A stretch of DNA of 64,000 nucleotides, taken from positions 1 to 64,000 of the forward strand of contig JAEZKC010000116.1 in the NCBI GenBank assembly GCA_023436205.1. The letters run 5' to 3'. Below are positions 27,269-35,534 of the stretch, in pieces. This DNA is from Fibrobacterota bacterium (GTDB taxonomy: Bacteria > Fibrobacterota > Chitinivibrionia > Chitinivibrionales > Chitinispirillaceae). Both the position numbers and the translations under genes were made by a program. The first letter of the stretch is position 1. Each line of letters begins with the position of its first letter. The notes beneath the pieces were generated by a model, which saw nothing but the letters and a program-made list of their open reading frames with translations, was not told where the DNA came from and made no database searches.

Positions 27269-28531
27269 ATGCGATTACATTTTATCAGCAGCTTTATTTT
27301 TTCATTTGCATTATATGCTAATACAGCCACAGTGGTAGGCTCAGCAAACATACCGCTCAGTGGGCCAGTTACGAAGGAAATTACAGAGAGTGCCAAATCG
27401 ACAGCAGCTGCCACTTTACGTCGCGAACTGTATATTTGGCTGAAAGAGAACAGTTACAGTGAACTTGACACGAACAACACCTTTAAGAACCATGTTCTCA
27501 CTCTTTTTATGCAACGCTGCCTGTCCACAGCTGGAGAGGAATCAGCGTTCAAGGGAAGAATCTGGAACTTTTCCTATGTTTTGACAGATGAAAAGCTCGC
27601 TGCAGCAGTGCAAGCCCATGATTCTTATTATGATTCCCTGTCACGTTCTCAATGGGGAAAACATCAGGAAGCTCTATCTCAGAGCAGTTTCACTTTAGCT
27701 CTTTCCAGTGGAGTCAAAGCACTTGGCTGCGCCATGGCAACTCTGAGTAAATCAGGTGATAAAGCACAGGTTGAAGAGATCCAGAACGGGGTTCAACGAT
27801 TCTTTGACCGCATGCACGTTTTAAACAGCGAAATGATGATCGAGGGCAAGCCAGGCTCTCTTCCGGTTAAGTATCCGAACGTCACTATATTACTTGACAG
27901 TATGCCATTGATGGGCGTGGGCTACACTGCATTTGTACAGAACAACAGAAGAGTTTTTCAGTCGCTTACGGATGACAGGGGCAGTTTTTCAATAGGTAAA
28001 AGCAACGTGCCTTTTGTACACAACGGCAGTTTTCTTACCCTTACACCTGATGCCAGCTTTTATCTGGATTCACCACATTTAATCAGGTTCAAAGATATGG
28101 GAATAAAAATGAACAAAGGTCAAGACCTTTCGTTTATCTACAAAGTACCCACACTTACTTACAGTTTAATTTTCAAGGCATTCTCCCCCAAGGGGGATGT
28201 GGAAGTCCCGAAGGATTTCGCCGCTGACGGTCACATTCGCAAATATTTGAAGGATTCCTGCAATTTGCAACCAGCTAAGGCAGGAACGCCCTCTGACCTG
28301 TCCGTAAAAATCAATACTGAAATATCGCGGCAGACAGATAATGAAACAGGTGAAGCTTCCCTTTTGGTTCTTTCCAGAGTGGCTATCCAAGTGCAAAACG
28401 AATCTGAAAGTGGAGACCTGGTATACGAAAAGCGGCATGAAGTCGGAACCGATATTCAGATGGGTCCATTTTTCTGGGAAGCCGCAGGCAGAATCAGGAG
28501 TACGATCAGAGAGGTATTGGACAAGTTCTGA
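27269..28531 (+). CDS. Exported protein of unknown function
   Basis: No recognised family. The 420-residue protein has a signal peptide (about 1-18) and then a soluble body. Residues about 45-180 are helical with many Ala/Ser, and about 195-260 are beta-rich with a segment (YTAFVQNNRRVFQSLTDDRGSFSIG) like a carboxypeptidase-regulatory or transthyretin-like fold. The C-terminus (VYEKRHEVGTDIQMGPFFWEA) recalls proteins that pair two paralogous halves. It starts 15 nt after the phosphohexomutase gene, probably in one operon, and converges with the next gene with no gap. Confidence 0.7.
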   Translation: MRLHFISSFIFSFALYANTATVVGSANIPLSGPVTKEITESAKSTAAATLRRELYIWLKENSYSELDTNNTFKNHVLTLFMQRCLSTAGEESAFKGRIWNFSYVLTDEKLAAAVQAHDSYYDSLSRSQWGKHQEALSQSSFTLALSSGVKALGCAMATLSKSGDKAQVEEIQNGVQRFFDRMHVLNSEMMIEGKPGSLPVKYPNVTILLDSMPLMGVGYTAFVQNNRRVFQSLTDDRGSFSIGKSNVPFVHNGSFLTLTPDASFYLDSPHLIRFKDMGIKMNKGQDLSFIYKVPTLTYSLIFKAFSPKGDVEVPKDFAADGHIRKYLKDSCNLQPAKAGTPSDLSVKINTEISRQTDNETGEASLLVLSRVAIQVQNESESGDLVYEKRHEVGTDIQMGPFFWEAAGRIRSTIREVLDKF

Positions 28532-29428
28532 TTATGATTCCTGAGGGGAAACCCCCGGCGGCATGGCAACATTAACTCCGGGAGGAGTAGAGAGGTAAAG
28601 CCTTTTGAAAATTTTTCTGAGGTAAAGTCTGGCCTGTCTAGCCTCCTCCAGAGTATCTTGCGGGTTATCGTGCCGAGTACCGCTCAATTCAAGAATGAAT
28701 CCCCCCTGAAAACCCGTTTCACTCAGTTCGTAGAGAAGTTTGTACCAGTCGACAATGCCCTTTCCCGGAGGTAGATGATCATCGAAATGACCGTTATTGT
28801 CGTTAGCATGAATCATCTGTAAATGACCGGACAGTTTGAACATAACATTGTAGATATCGCGTGATAAAACAGCGTGTCCGGTATCTAGACAGGTGGCGAT
28901 ATTTAAATGATGCATGGCGCCCATGATCCACATCATATCGCTTGTACTGCCGAAAGGGAGATGCGGAAGCATATTTTCCAGCACTAGCCCCACCCCCATA
29001 TCCCGGCATCGTTTTGCAGCAGTGTCGAGCACTTGGGCGGCATTGGTAAGGCGCTGCATTCTTTCTTCAATGGAGAAATCCAGTTGACGGTCGGGTCCGG
29101 GGTGAATGACAAAGTGACGAACCTCCAGAATGGCTGCAGCTTCGGCAGCCCGCAGGATTTCATGAATGGACCTGCTACGTTCCTTTTCATCAGGTGAAGA
29201 TATATCGACATCGATGAAAGGGGCATGAAAGGAGTACGATTCCATGCCTAAGCGGTGAAGCATTTCTGATACTTTACGAACAGCATCAAGATCGTGGAAA
29301 TTGAGATGAGAGGGAGAAGAACACACCTCAACCATACAGAACCCGGCATCTCTGATCATTTCGAGACAATCAAAGATACTCATCCGGTAAAAACAGCCTG
29401 TTGAAAGGCCCACTGGCCAGTCGCTCAT
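28532..29428 (-). CDS. TIM-barrel sugar isomerase/epimerase family protein
   Basis: A 298-residue AP endonuclease 2-like (xylose-isomerase-like) barrel. Metal-ligand candidates are visible: His in FHAPFIDVD, His in VIHPGPD, Glu in LVLENML, Asp/His in CLDTGHAV, His in MIHANDN and Glu in ILELSG. The family contains sugar phosphate isomerases, epimerases and endonuclease IV; the substrate is unknown. The ATG (AAGGG 6 nt upstream) overlaps the end of the primase-like gene by 59 nt, so the two are probably cotranscribed. A second barrel of this family lies at 60476. Confidence 0.88.
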   Translation of the reverse strand: MSDWPVGLSTGCFYRMSIFDCLEMIRDAGFCMVEVCSSPSHLNFHDLDAVRKVSEMLHRLGMESYSFHAPFIDVDISSPDEKERSRSIHEILRAAEAAAILEVRHFVIHPGPDRQLDFSIEERMQRLTNAAQVLDTAAKRCRDMGVGLVLENMLPHLPFGSTSDMMWIMGAMHHLNIATCLDTGHAVLSRDIYNVMFKLSGHLQMIHANDNNGHFDDHLPPGKGIVDWYKLLYELSETGFQGGFILELSGTRHDNPQDTLEEARQARLYLRKIFKRLYLSTPPGVNVAMPPGVSPQES

Positions 29429-30818
29429 TTTTAACCCTTTCTAAAAGAGAGGTCTTATAATCGTCCAAATTGCATTCGTTACCCTGTTCACTGTTGCAAT
29501 CTTTTACAGGTGTACAATCGAAAAACTGCAACTGGTCTCTTCCGGTCTGTATAAGCCCTGAAAAAAGCCTTGTGTAGAAATCGGCTCTGGTCCCCGCATC
29601 ATAAAAATACCACTCACTTCCCCACCCATAGTCCCGTTCAAATTTCGAACGAATCAGACCGGCAATATCGCGGGGATGCCAGCCCAGGGAAAGAAAAATT
29701 CTCACCACCTGCTGCATACCGGAAGGTTTGAGGAGCAAATCGTTAGGATTTTCAAGGATTTGCCTGGTACAGGCTGGCAGCAGCTGCAGTGGCGCCTTGT
29801 CGTATGTAACAGGCCATTGTTCTGGTGACTGCTGCTCGCGTGAATAGTACCAGTTGTGGAAAGCGGCAGTATCACTGGATTCATAATCGGCGATAAGATC
29901 GAGAGTCTGAACGGATTGATCAGGTATTTGCACCGAAGCTCTTCTGGCAAGCAACGCCACCTTTTCACAATCCCGCATGGTTTCTATCCCCTCCTCAAGA
30001 CTCATTTCAAAAAGGGGAATTGAGACCATGATGGGGACCCTGCTGCGAATTTCATCAGTAAGAATCCCCCCCCTCTGCCAGGGTTTAAGGTAAACACTAT
30101 AAGGAATACGGATAACGCGTGTATGAAGCTGATCCCCGTATTCGGTGATATCTATAGAGACCATTTCCCGTCCTCTCTGTTGAGGCGGGATTTCCACTGC
30201 GGTAATTTCCACAGGTATTTCGGTTAAGCGCCTGGCAGCATCACGCACCCGCCAGGCCACAAACTCCATGACTAGAGCAAGCCCGGCATAGGCTGCCCCC
30301 AGATCATGATCGATGGGAAACGGAGCCGGTGTATGTACATCTTTATAGCGATTCTCCAGATGTTTAGGAAGTCTGCCGATGAGAGACAGTTTACCGAAAG
30401 CGGCAGAGTTGCGTTTAATCCGCCAGACAAAATGGTGCCCCCGGCCGCTTAGCACATGTAAAGGAGATATTCCATAACTTAGCAGAAGTTCTTGAATGGC
30501 CCTTTGAGAGGGCAACTGCAGTTTAAAAGCCCGATAGGGATCAAGGTAGGGTTCAGCCTGAAAATCAAAATTGACGTACTCAACATCGAGGTGCATTATG
30601 AGGGACTGGCGATCCCAGAGAGAGCGGCTGACATCTAGACCCTGAGAGAGAAGAAACTGAAGTTCCTCCGGCGGCCTGAAATGGCTCCCCAGTTCGGGGG
30701 CAGGAGCATCGCATTGGGTCACATAAAGAGCGGAAATATCATTAAATGTCTTTCCACCCATGAATTCCATCATGCGCCTCTGCACATCAGGGTTTTGATA
30801 GTACTCAATAATCTCCAT
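29370..30818 (-). CDS. Archaeo-eukaryotic primase-like protein with cysteine-bearing C-terminus
   Basis: No close family is recalled, but the motifs resemble the AEP (PriS-like) superfamily. In the 482 residues, LDVE (77-80) fits motif I, SGRGHH (124-129) fits motif II with its catalytic His, and SIDIT (221-225) fits motif III. RVIRIPYSVYLKPW (234-247) resembles the nucleotide-binding R...S.H.K stretch of archaeal and eukaryotic primases. The C-terminal part (about 345-450), with LLPAC, an R..L...G...I segment and Cys 350, 435, 441 and 449, resembles the PriL Fe-S domain. The ATG at 30818 has GGGAG 6 nt upstream. The downstream TIM-barrel gene overlaps it. The role (repair, plasmid or phage priming, or defence) is unknown. 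Confidence 0.7.
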   Translation of the reverse strand: MEIIEYYQNPDVQRRMMEFMGGKTFNDISALYVTQCDAPAPELGSHFRPPEELQFLLSQGLDVSRSLWDRQSLIMHLDVEYVNFDFQAEPYLDPYRAFKLQLPSQRAIQELLLSYGISPLHVLSGRGHHFVWRIKRNSAAFGKLSLIGRLPKHLENRYKDVHTPAPFPIDHDLGAAYAGLALVMEFVAWRVRDAARRLTEIPVEITAVEIPPQQRGREMVSIDITEYGDQLHTRVIRIPYSVYLKPWQRGGILTDEIRSRVPIMVSIPLFEMSLEEGIETMRDCEKVALLARRASVQIPDQSVQTLDLIADYESSDTAAFHNWYYSREQQSPEQWPVTYDKAPLQLLPACTRQILENPNDLLLKPSGMQQVVRIFLSLGWHPRDIAGLIRSKFERDYGWGSEWYFYDAGTRADFYTRLFSGLIQTGRDQLQFFDCTPVKDCNSEQGNECNLDDYKTSLLERVKNERLASGPFNRLFLPDEYL

Positions 30819-30961
30819 TGGCAGCTCCCGGCAAAGGCGCAATTCAACAAAGGAAACGAGGCGCTCTTATAATGATTTTTCAAAGAATATGCCAAAGGCA
30901 GAGCTCGTGAATGGCAGACTAGTTGCTACCCTACAGTTTTGCCAACCAGAAGAGGACTGTT

Positions 30962-32905
30962 ATGGAAAAAACCACTGACTTCATTAATGCCAAAGCTGTT
31001 CAACTGGGGAAACTGGTTTTAAGGATGACAACCCGGGCGGAATCAGGTCATCCCTCTTCAGCTTTGTCTCTTGTTCATATTGTTACCACTTTAATGTACA
31101 AGGTGATGCGTTACGATCCAGCTGATCCCTGGAACCCTGCAAATGACAAATTAGTAATTAGTGAAGGGCACGCTGTTCCCATCATCTATGCGGCCTACGC
31201 AGATCTGAAAGGCGCATACGGCTATTCTCCACAGCAAAAAAAGCTGCTTACAATCGATGATCTGGACACGTTGCGACAAATCACATCCCCACTTGACGGA
31301 CACCCAAATCCCTCAACCGGGTTTCCCTTTTTCCGGTGTGCCACCGGCTCCCTTGGTCAGGGTCTCTCCTGTGCTTGCGGAGATGCGCTGGGTGCCAGAA
31401 TGGATGGCATCAGCAAAAAAATTTATGCCATTATTGGCGATGGAGAATCAAGAGAAGGACAGATTTGGGAGGCCCTTGATTTCCTCATCGACAACTCGCT
31501 CTTTAATGTTATACCGATTTTCAACTGTAACGGATTGGGGCAAAGCGGGCCGGTTTCGAAGCAGCAGAACCCTGAGCGACTCAAGTCGAAGCTCGAAGCA
31601 TTCGGCTTTTCAGTTCAGGATATCGATGGCCACAATGCGGCTCAGGTTCTACAATCTTTACAGAATGCGTCCGCTGCCGATGCTCCTCAATCGATTGTAG
31701 CTCATACAGTTAAGGGGTGGGGAATTGATGAACTGAAGGCTACCAACACCCATGGAAAACCACTTAAGGAAGATAAACTTTTCAACGCATATTTGGAACT
31801 TGACAAAAAAGCTGAAGGTACTCAATCGGGATTGGACGGAAAGCTGGAATCTCCCCCGAAACCTCCCGTTTCAGAAATTCCCCGCATGCTTCCCGGTAGA
31901 ATCCAAGATCCTGATTTCGAGCAACTGCTTAAAGGAGATTCAGCTTTATCAAAACTGCAGAAAGGTCTTTTAAGCACCAGACGAGCTTTCGGCCTCGCAT
32001 TGAAATCTCTCGCCCAAGTTGACGAAAGGATTGTTGCTCTTGATGCGGATGTCAAAAATTCCACTTTTTCTGAATACGTGGCCAGAGAATTTCCCGAGCG
32101 TTTCATCGAGTGCAAAATTGCCGAACAGAACATGATGAGCGTGGCTGCAGGCATAGCATCTTCCGGCAGAATTCCTTTTGTATCCAGTTTTGCAAAATTT
32201 CTTGTACGAGGGTATGATCAACTGGAGCTGGCGATTATCGCCGGAGCGAATTTGAAACTTGTAGGATCGCATGCAGGAATCAACATAGGAGCTGACGGCC
32301 CCAGTCAAATGGGTATGTCGGACATCGCATTCATGAGAGCTTACGCAAGTGCAAAAGACAAACTTACCGGAAAACCTCTCGTTACCGTTTTTAATCCATC
32401 ATGCGCTGTAGCCGCCTACAAATGTGTACAGCTCATGGCCGATTTACCAAACGTTTGCTACCTAAGAACTATGAGAGGCGATCTTCCGCTGCTCTATCAA
32501 CCATCAGAACATTTCGAGCCGGGGGGGTTTAAACTGCTCCGTGAAGGAACTGATCTGGCCATTGTAACAAGCGGCTATATGGTTCATGTGTGTCTGAAAC
32601 TTGCATCAAGGCTGGCAGAAAAAGGAATAAAGGCTTCAGTAATCGACTGTTACACTCTTCCCGTAAATCCGCAGCCATTCAGAGAAACAGTTGCCAACTG
32701 CAGAAGCATCATTACCGTTGAAGACAATCTGGGGAATGGTCTGGGTTCTGAAATTGCCACCATACTCCTTTCTGACGGGGCAATGGGAATTCCTCTAAGA
32801 CAATACTTTGTCAAAAGGCTCCCGAAATCGGGGCTTACTGCAGAAGATGTGCTTACCTATAGCGGGCTCGACCTTAGCGACGAATGGAATCTATCCCCCC
32901 GATGA
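30962..32905 (+). CDS. tkt: Transketolase
   Basis: A thiamine-diphosphate enzyme that moves two-carbon ketol units in the pentose phosphate pathway. The 647-residue single chain has the N-terminal SGHPSSALS, the TPP motif GDGESREGQIWEAL...NCNG, the pyrimidine-binding domain with ECKIAEQNMMSVAAG (catalytic Glu), and a C-terminal domain. It is somewhat divergent from E. coli TktA and closer to the group with paired N/C-half transketolases, but joined. The ATG at 30962 has AGAGGA 5 nt upstream. Confidence 0.94.
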   Translation: MEKTTDFINAKAVQLGKLVLRMTTRAESGHPSSALSLVHIVTTLMYKVMRYDPADPWNPANDKLVISEGHAVPIIYAAYADLKGAYGYSPQQKKLLTIDDLDTLRQITSPLDGHPNPSTGFPFFRCATGSLGQGLSCACGDALGARMDGISKKIYAIIGDGESREGQIWEALDFLIDNSLFNVIPIFNCNGLGQSGPVSKQQNPERLKSKLEAFGFSVQDIDGHNAAQVLQSLQNASAADAPQSIVAHTVKGWGIDELKATNTHGKPLKEDKLFNAYLELDKKAEGTQSGLDGKLESPPKPPVSEIPRMLPGRIQDPDFEQLLKGDSALSKLQKGLLSTRRAFGLALKSLAQVDERIVALDADVKNSTFSEYVAREFPERFIECKIAEQNMMSVAAGIASSGRIPFVSSFAKFLVRGYDQLELAIIAGANLKLVGSHAGINIGADGPSQMGMSDIAFMRAYASAKDKLTGKPLVTVFNPSCAVAAYKCVQLMADLPNVCYLRTMRGDLPLLYQPSEHFEPGGFKLLREGTDLAIVTSGYMVHVCLKLASRLAEKGIKASVIDCYTLPVNPQPFRETVANCRSIITVEDNLGNGLGSEIATILLSDGAMGIPLRQYFVKRLPKSGLTAEDVLTYSGLDLSDEWNLSPR

Positions 32906-32916
32906 TTCGGGGGGAT
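32893..32916. terminator. Hairpin between convergent transketolase and CBS genes
   Basis: A perfect 10-bp GC-rich stem (ATCCCCCCGA/TCGGGGGGAT) with a 4-nt loop that contains the transketolase stop codon. Neither strand has a T-tract, so it may be a bidirectional terminator or an mRNA 3'-end stabiliser. Confidence 0.55.
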
Positions 32917-32924
32917 AACCATAA

Positions 32925-33353
32925 TTACCTGTTAGGATAACTAATTCCTGAAACATCTCTGAGCACTTCACCCGAAAGTTCGTTTGTTGTGCTCATCGCC
33001 AGATCTCCAAGAGAAAGAATACCGACGACTTCCCTGTTTTCGTTCTCCACAAGGAGACGACGGATTTTCTTGTACTCCATTATGTGGGCAGCTTCATCAA
33101 CATCCATGTTTTCTTTGCAAAAGATCACCTCACGGGACATTACATCCTCAACCTTTGCATCAGAGGGATTACATCCCTGGGATACACAGCGAACAGTAAT
33201 ATCCCTGTCGGTAATCATGCCTACAGGTTGTTTATTATCGAAAACAGGACAGGCTCCGACATTTCTGTCACGCATCTTTTCAGCTGCTGACTTTACAGAA
33301 TCTGACGGTTGAATGAAGTCCACACCGTACGTCATTATATCTTTGACTTGCAT
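32925..33353 (-). CDS. CBS domain pair protein
   Basis: A 142-residue protein made of two CBS domains (about 1-60 and 70-130), which usually bind adenosine nucleotides and sense energy state. Typical CBS segments are AEKMRDRNVGACPVFD...GMITDRDI and AAHIMEYKKIRRLLVEN...GILSLGDLA. It has no fused enzyme domain. GGAGGG lies 4 nt before the ATG. It is downstream of the encapsulin genes but separated from them by a terminator. Confidence 0.93.
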   Translation of the reverse strand: MQVKDIMTYGVDFIQPSDSVKSAAEKMRDRNVGACPVFDNKQPVGMITDRDITVRCVSQGCNPSDAKVEDVMSREVIFCKENMDVDEAAHIMEYKKIRRLLVENENREVVGILSLGDLAMSTTNELSGEVLRDVSGISYPNR

Positions 33354-33437
33354 ACCACCCTCCTTTTCACAAAGCCCTCTTTAGAAATACGGGTAAAGTG
33401 CAAGAAATGTTACAAATGTGGTCTCCATCTGTCCGGC

Positions 33438-33465
33438 AAAGAAAAGTAACCCCATAAGGGGTTAC
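33438..33465 (-). terminator. Rho-independent terminator of the encapsulin operon
   Basis: A perfect 8-bp stem (GTAACCCC/GGGGTTAC) with a 4-nt loop, followed on the minus strand by TTTTCTTT, 10 nt after the encapsulin stop codon. Confidence 0.8.
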
Positions 33466-33474
33466 ACGAAATGA

Positions 33475-34296
33475 TTATTCAGCTGGTTCAAGTACACATA
33501 TTGATTGGGGGATGTTGATCCTGAGCGCCAGGCTTTCGGACACCACAAATATGTAATCCCTCCCGGAGGGACCTTCAAAGCCAGTCACAAGATCCTGCCC
33601 CAGAACTATGGAAGCGAACTGCACTCCATAATTGACCAGCACCCCACCATTGTTCAGTGACGGAGCTTTAAAAATTCCTTTGGTCACAAGGGATTTCAGA
33701 TGCTCTATTTCCAGAACTTCCTCCTGAGGATATCTTCTGAAGAGGCTGTTGTATAGAGCCGGTGAAAGGGCAAGACTATACGGGCCATGAAAACCGGCCT
33801 TGTCGAGCTGATCGACAGCAGTAATAACCGATTCGGCAGCATCTCCAATTCGAGTCCAGGGTTTCAGTTTTGACTTTAAAACACCTGGTGCATTGATAAT
33901 GCCATTCACTCCCAGGGATTTGGAACCATTAAAGAGGAGTTTGTCTTCTTTATCAGAAATTGCCAGAACGCTGGAGACTAGATCTTTCATATCGAACAGG
34001 ATTCCGGAACTGGAAAACTGATCCAGATCCCTGCTGTTAAGAGTGAACTTATTGACCAAAAAGGCAAGCGGTGCACCGGCAGCGACACTGACGGAGAGTT
34101 CGTCAGCCCCTTCATCCTTGATCTTTTTATCTGGACCCGGTACAAATTTAAGTTCCAGACCGTAAGGGCCCTCAATGTGAAGCAGTTTTCTAGCACTGAG
34201 CGTTTGTGAGGCTACAGATTTGACCGTATTGTCGATGAGGTCCCATATGTTCTGATTAAACGGAGAATCACCCCTATTTAGTAGACCACTATTCAT
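33475..34296 (-). CDS. Encapsulin shell protein (family 1)
   Basis: An HK97-fold protein that self-assembles into a nanocompartment. The 273-residue protein fits family 1 encapsulins: N-terminal helix LLNRGDSPFNQNIWDLID (the face that holds cargo peptides), GPYGLELKFVPG, the E-loop region, the P-domain region with GPYSLALSPALYNSLFRR, and the C-terminal A-domain with GRDYIFVVSESLALRI. Length is normal. Its ATG overlaps the stop of the ferritin-like cargo gene by 4 nt, and a terminator follows. Together they form an iron-storage compartment by inference. Confidence 0.95.
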   Translation of the reverse strand: MNSGLLNRGDSPFNQNIWDLIDNTVKSVASQTLSARKLLHIEGPYGLELKFVPGPDKKIKDEGADELSVSVAAGAPLAFLVNKFTLNSRDLDQFSSSGILFDMKDLVSSVLAISDKEDKLLFNGSKSLGVNGIINAPGVLKSKLKPWTRIGDAAESVITAVDQLDKAGFHGPYSLALSPALYNSLFRRYPQEEVLEIEHLKSLVTKGIFKAPSLNNGGVLVNYGVQFASIVLGQDLVTGFEGPSGRDYIFVVSESLALRINIPQSICVLEPAE

Positions 34297-34664
34297 GATG
34301 CCACCTCCTCGGGATTTTCACCTCTTAAGTCTCCAACACTAGGAACTGCAGATGAGCCTTTTGCAGCCACCTCTTCACGGATCTCATTCACTTCCTGTGC
34401 TCCTTGTGCCATGAGTTCGGTTTCATCTGGTAGAAGGATTTCGATTAGTCTCTGAAATTCACCTTTATGAACCCGCTCCTCATTTGCAATATCTCTCAAA
34501 ACAGCTTTCGCCAGTTCATTATCAGTAGCATCAGCAAGAGCTTCATACAGATGAGTGGCCTCCTCCTCGGCCGAAAGAGAGAGCCGGAGAGCGCGTGTTA
34601 GTTCATGAACTGTCATTTTGCGACCGGGCACCATTCCCACGAATGGATTTACAAATTCAGGCAT
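34293..34664 (-). CDS. Encapsulated ferritin-like cargo protein
   Basis: A 123-residue ferritin-like protein predicted to oxidise and store iron inside the encapsulin. The two-helix core has metal-ligand candidates at E33-E35/H38 (SAEEEATHLY) and E62-E63/H66 (NEERVHKGEF), giving a half-site that would be completed on dimerisation. After a linker the C-terminus holds SVGDLRG (109-115), like the encapsulin-targeting peptides of family 1 cargo, followed by 8 more residues. AGGAGG lies 5 nt before the ATG. It overlaps encapsulin by 4 nt. Confidence 0.92.
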   Translation of the reverse strand: MPEFVNPFVGMVPGRKMTVHELTRALRLSLSAEEEATHLYEALADATDNELAKAVLRDIANEERVHKGEFQRLIEILLPDETELMAQGAQEVNEIREEVAAKGSSAVPSVGDLRGENPEEVAS

Positions 34665-34694
34665 GCAGGCCTCCTGTGTAGATGAAAGTGAAAG

Positions 34695-35534
34695 TTAATA
34701 ATCTATAGTGAACGACAACGCCATTCCTGCCGCACCAATTCCGGCAAAAGTGAATGAAAAGATCATGGAAGAGAGATGTCGGTCTCTGTCTTTTTTAGCC
34801 TTTTCCCATTTACTAATAATATCGGGGTCTTGGATATGCTCTTCTACATTATTCAGTTCATCAAGCTGTCGATCTGCTTGACGGAATTTACGGGCTTCAA
34901 TGACGCCCACCATTACCCCAGCCACAAACAGAACAGCACCCCCGTATCGGCCGATATTTCTGAGAAGTTTGGCATCACTCACATCTGTTCCATATGCAAT
35001 GAGCGTTTTTCCATCTTTCTGGTATGTCAGATAGCTGAATGGCTTTGTACCAGCCATATATTTCACTCCCTTAACAGTCATGTCGGCTCTGCCGTTTTTC
35101 TGAAACATACAATTATCAACAACAATAAATTCTGTTAACGAATTAATTCCGAAAAGTGAATACCTTATATGGCAGTTCCTGAACAAACTTCCAGCCCCAC
35201 CCTCCTCTATGGTGATTCCGTTCCAGTCGTAGGGAGCAGGTACTTCATTATCGGTACCATCGTGTACAGATGTAAAGACAACGGGATCATCACTTGACCC
35301 TTCGGCAATAAGGGTTCCCCGAATAATAAGACCCGTAAAGTTGTTGAAATGAATTGTAACCCCTTTCTCTATTACCACGGTTTCACCTGCAGGGATTACG
35401 ATATCAGCCTCAACAATATACGGAGAGGCACCCCTGGACAATTTCCCGCCGAGCGGTCCAGCCAGGGGAGTCTGTTTTTCTGTATTGCCCAAAACCAGCA
35501 AAAAACTTGTCAAGATGATTAAAATTGTCTTCAT
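34695..35534 (-). CDS. Membrane protein with right-handed beta-helix domain
   Basis: A 279-residue protein with a signal peptide (about 1-16), then a parallel beta-helix-like domain (about 40-150) of short repeats (VVIEKGVTIHFNNFTGLIIRGTLIAEG, WNGITIEEGGAGSLFRNCHIRYS), two predicted membrane segments (about 190-210 and 255-275) and a charged helix between them. Function is unknown. Its start overlaps the pseudokinase stop by 4 nt and it lies 30 nt before the ferritin-like gene, so it is part of the same operon. Confidence 0.78.
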   Translation of the reverse strand: MKTILIILTSFLLVLGNTEKQTPLAGPLGGKLSRGASPYIVEADIVIPAGETVVIEKGVTIHFNNFTGLIIRGTLIAEGSSDDPVVFTSVHDGTDNEVPAPYDWNGITIEEGGAGSLFRNCHIRYSLFGINSLTEFIVVDNCMFQKNGRADMTVKGVKYMAGTKPFSYLTYQKDGKTLIAYGTDVSDAKLLRNIGRYGGAVLFVAGVMVGVIEARKFRQADRQLDELNNVEEHIQDPDIISKWEKAKKDRDRHLSSMIFSFTFAGIGAAGMALSFTIDY

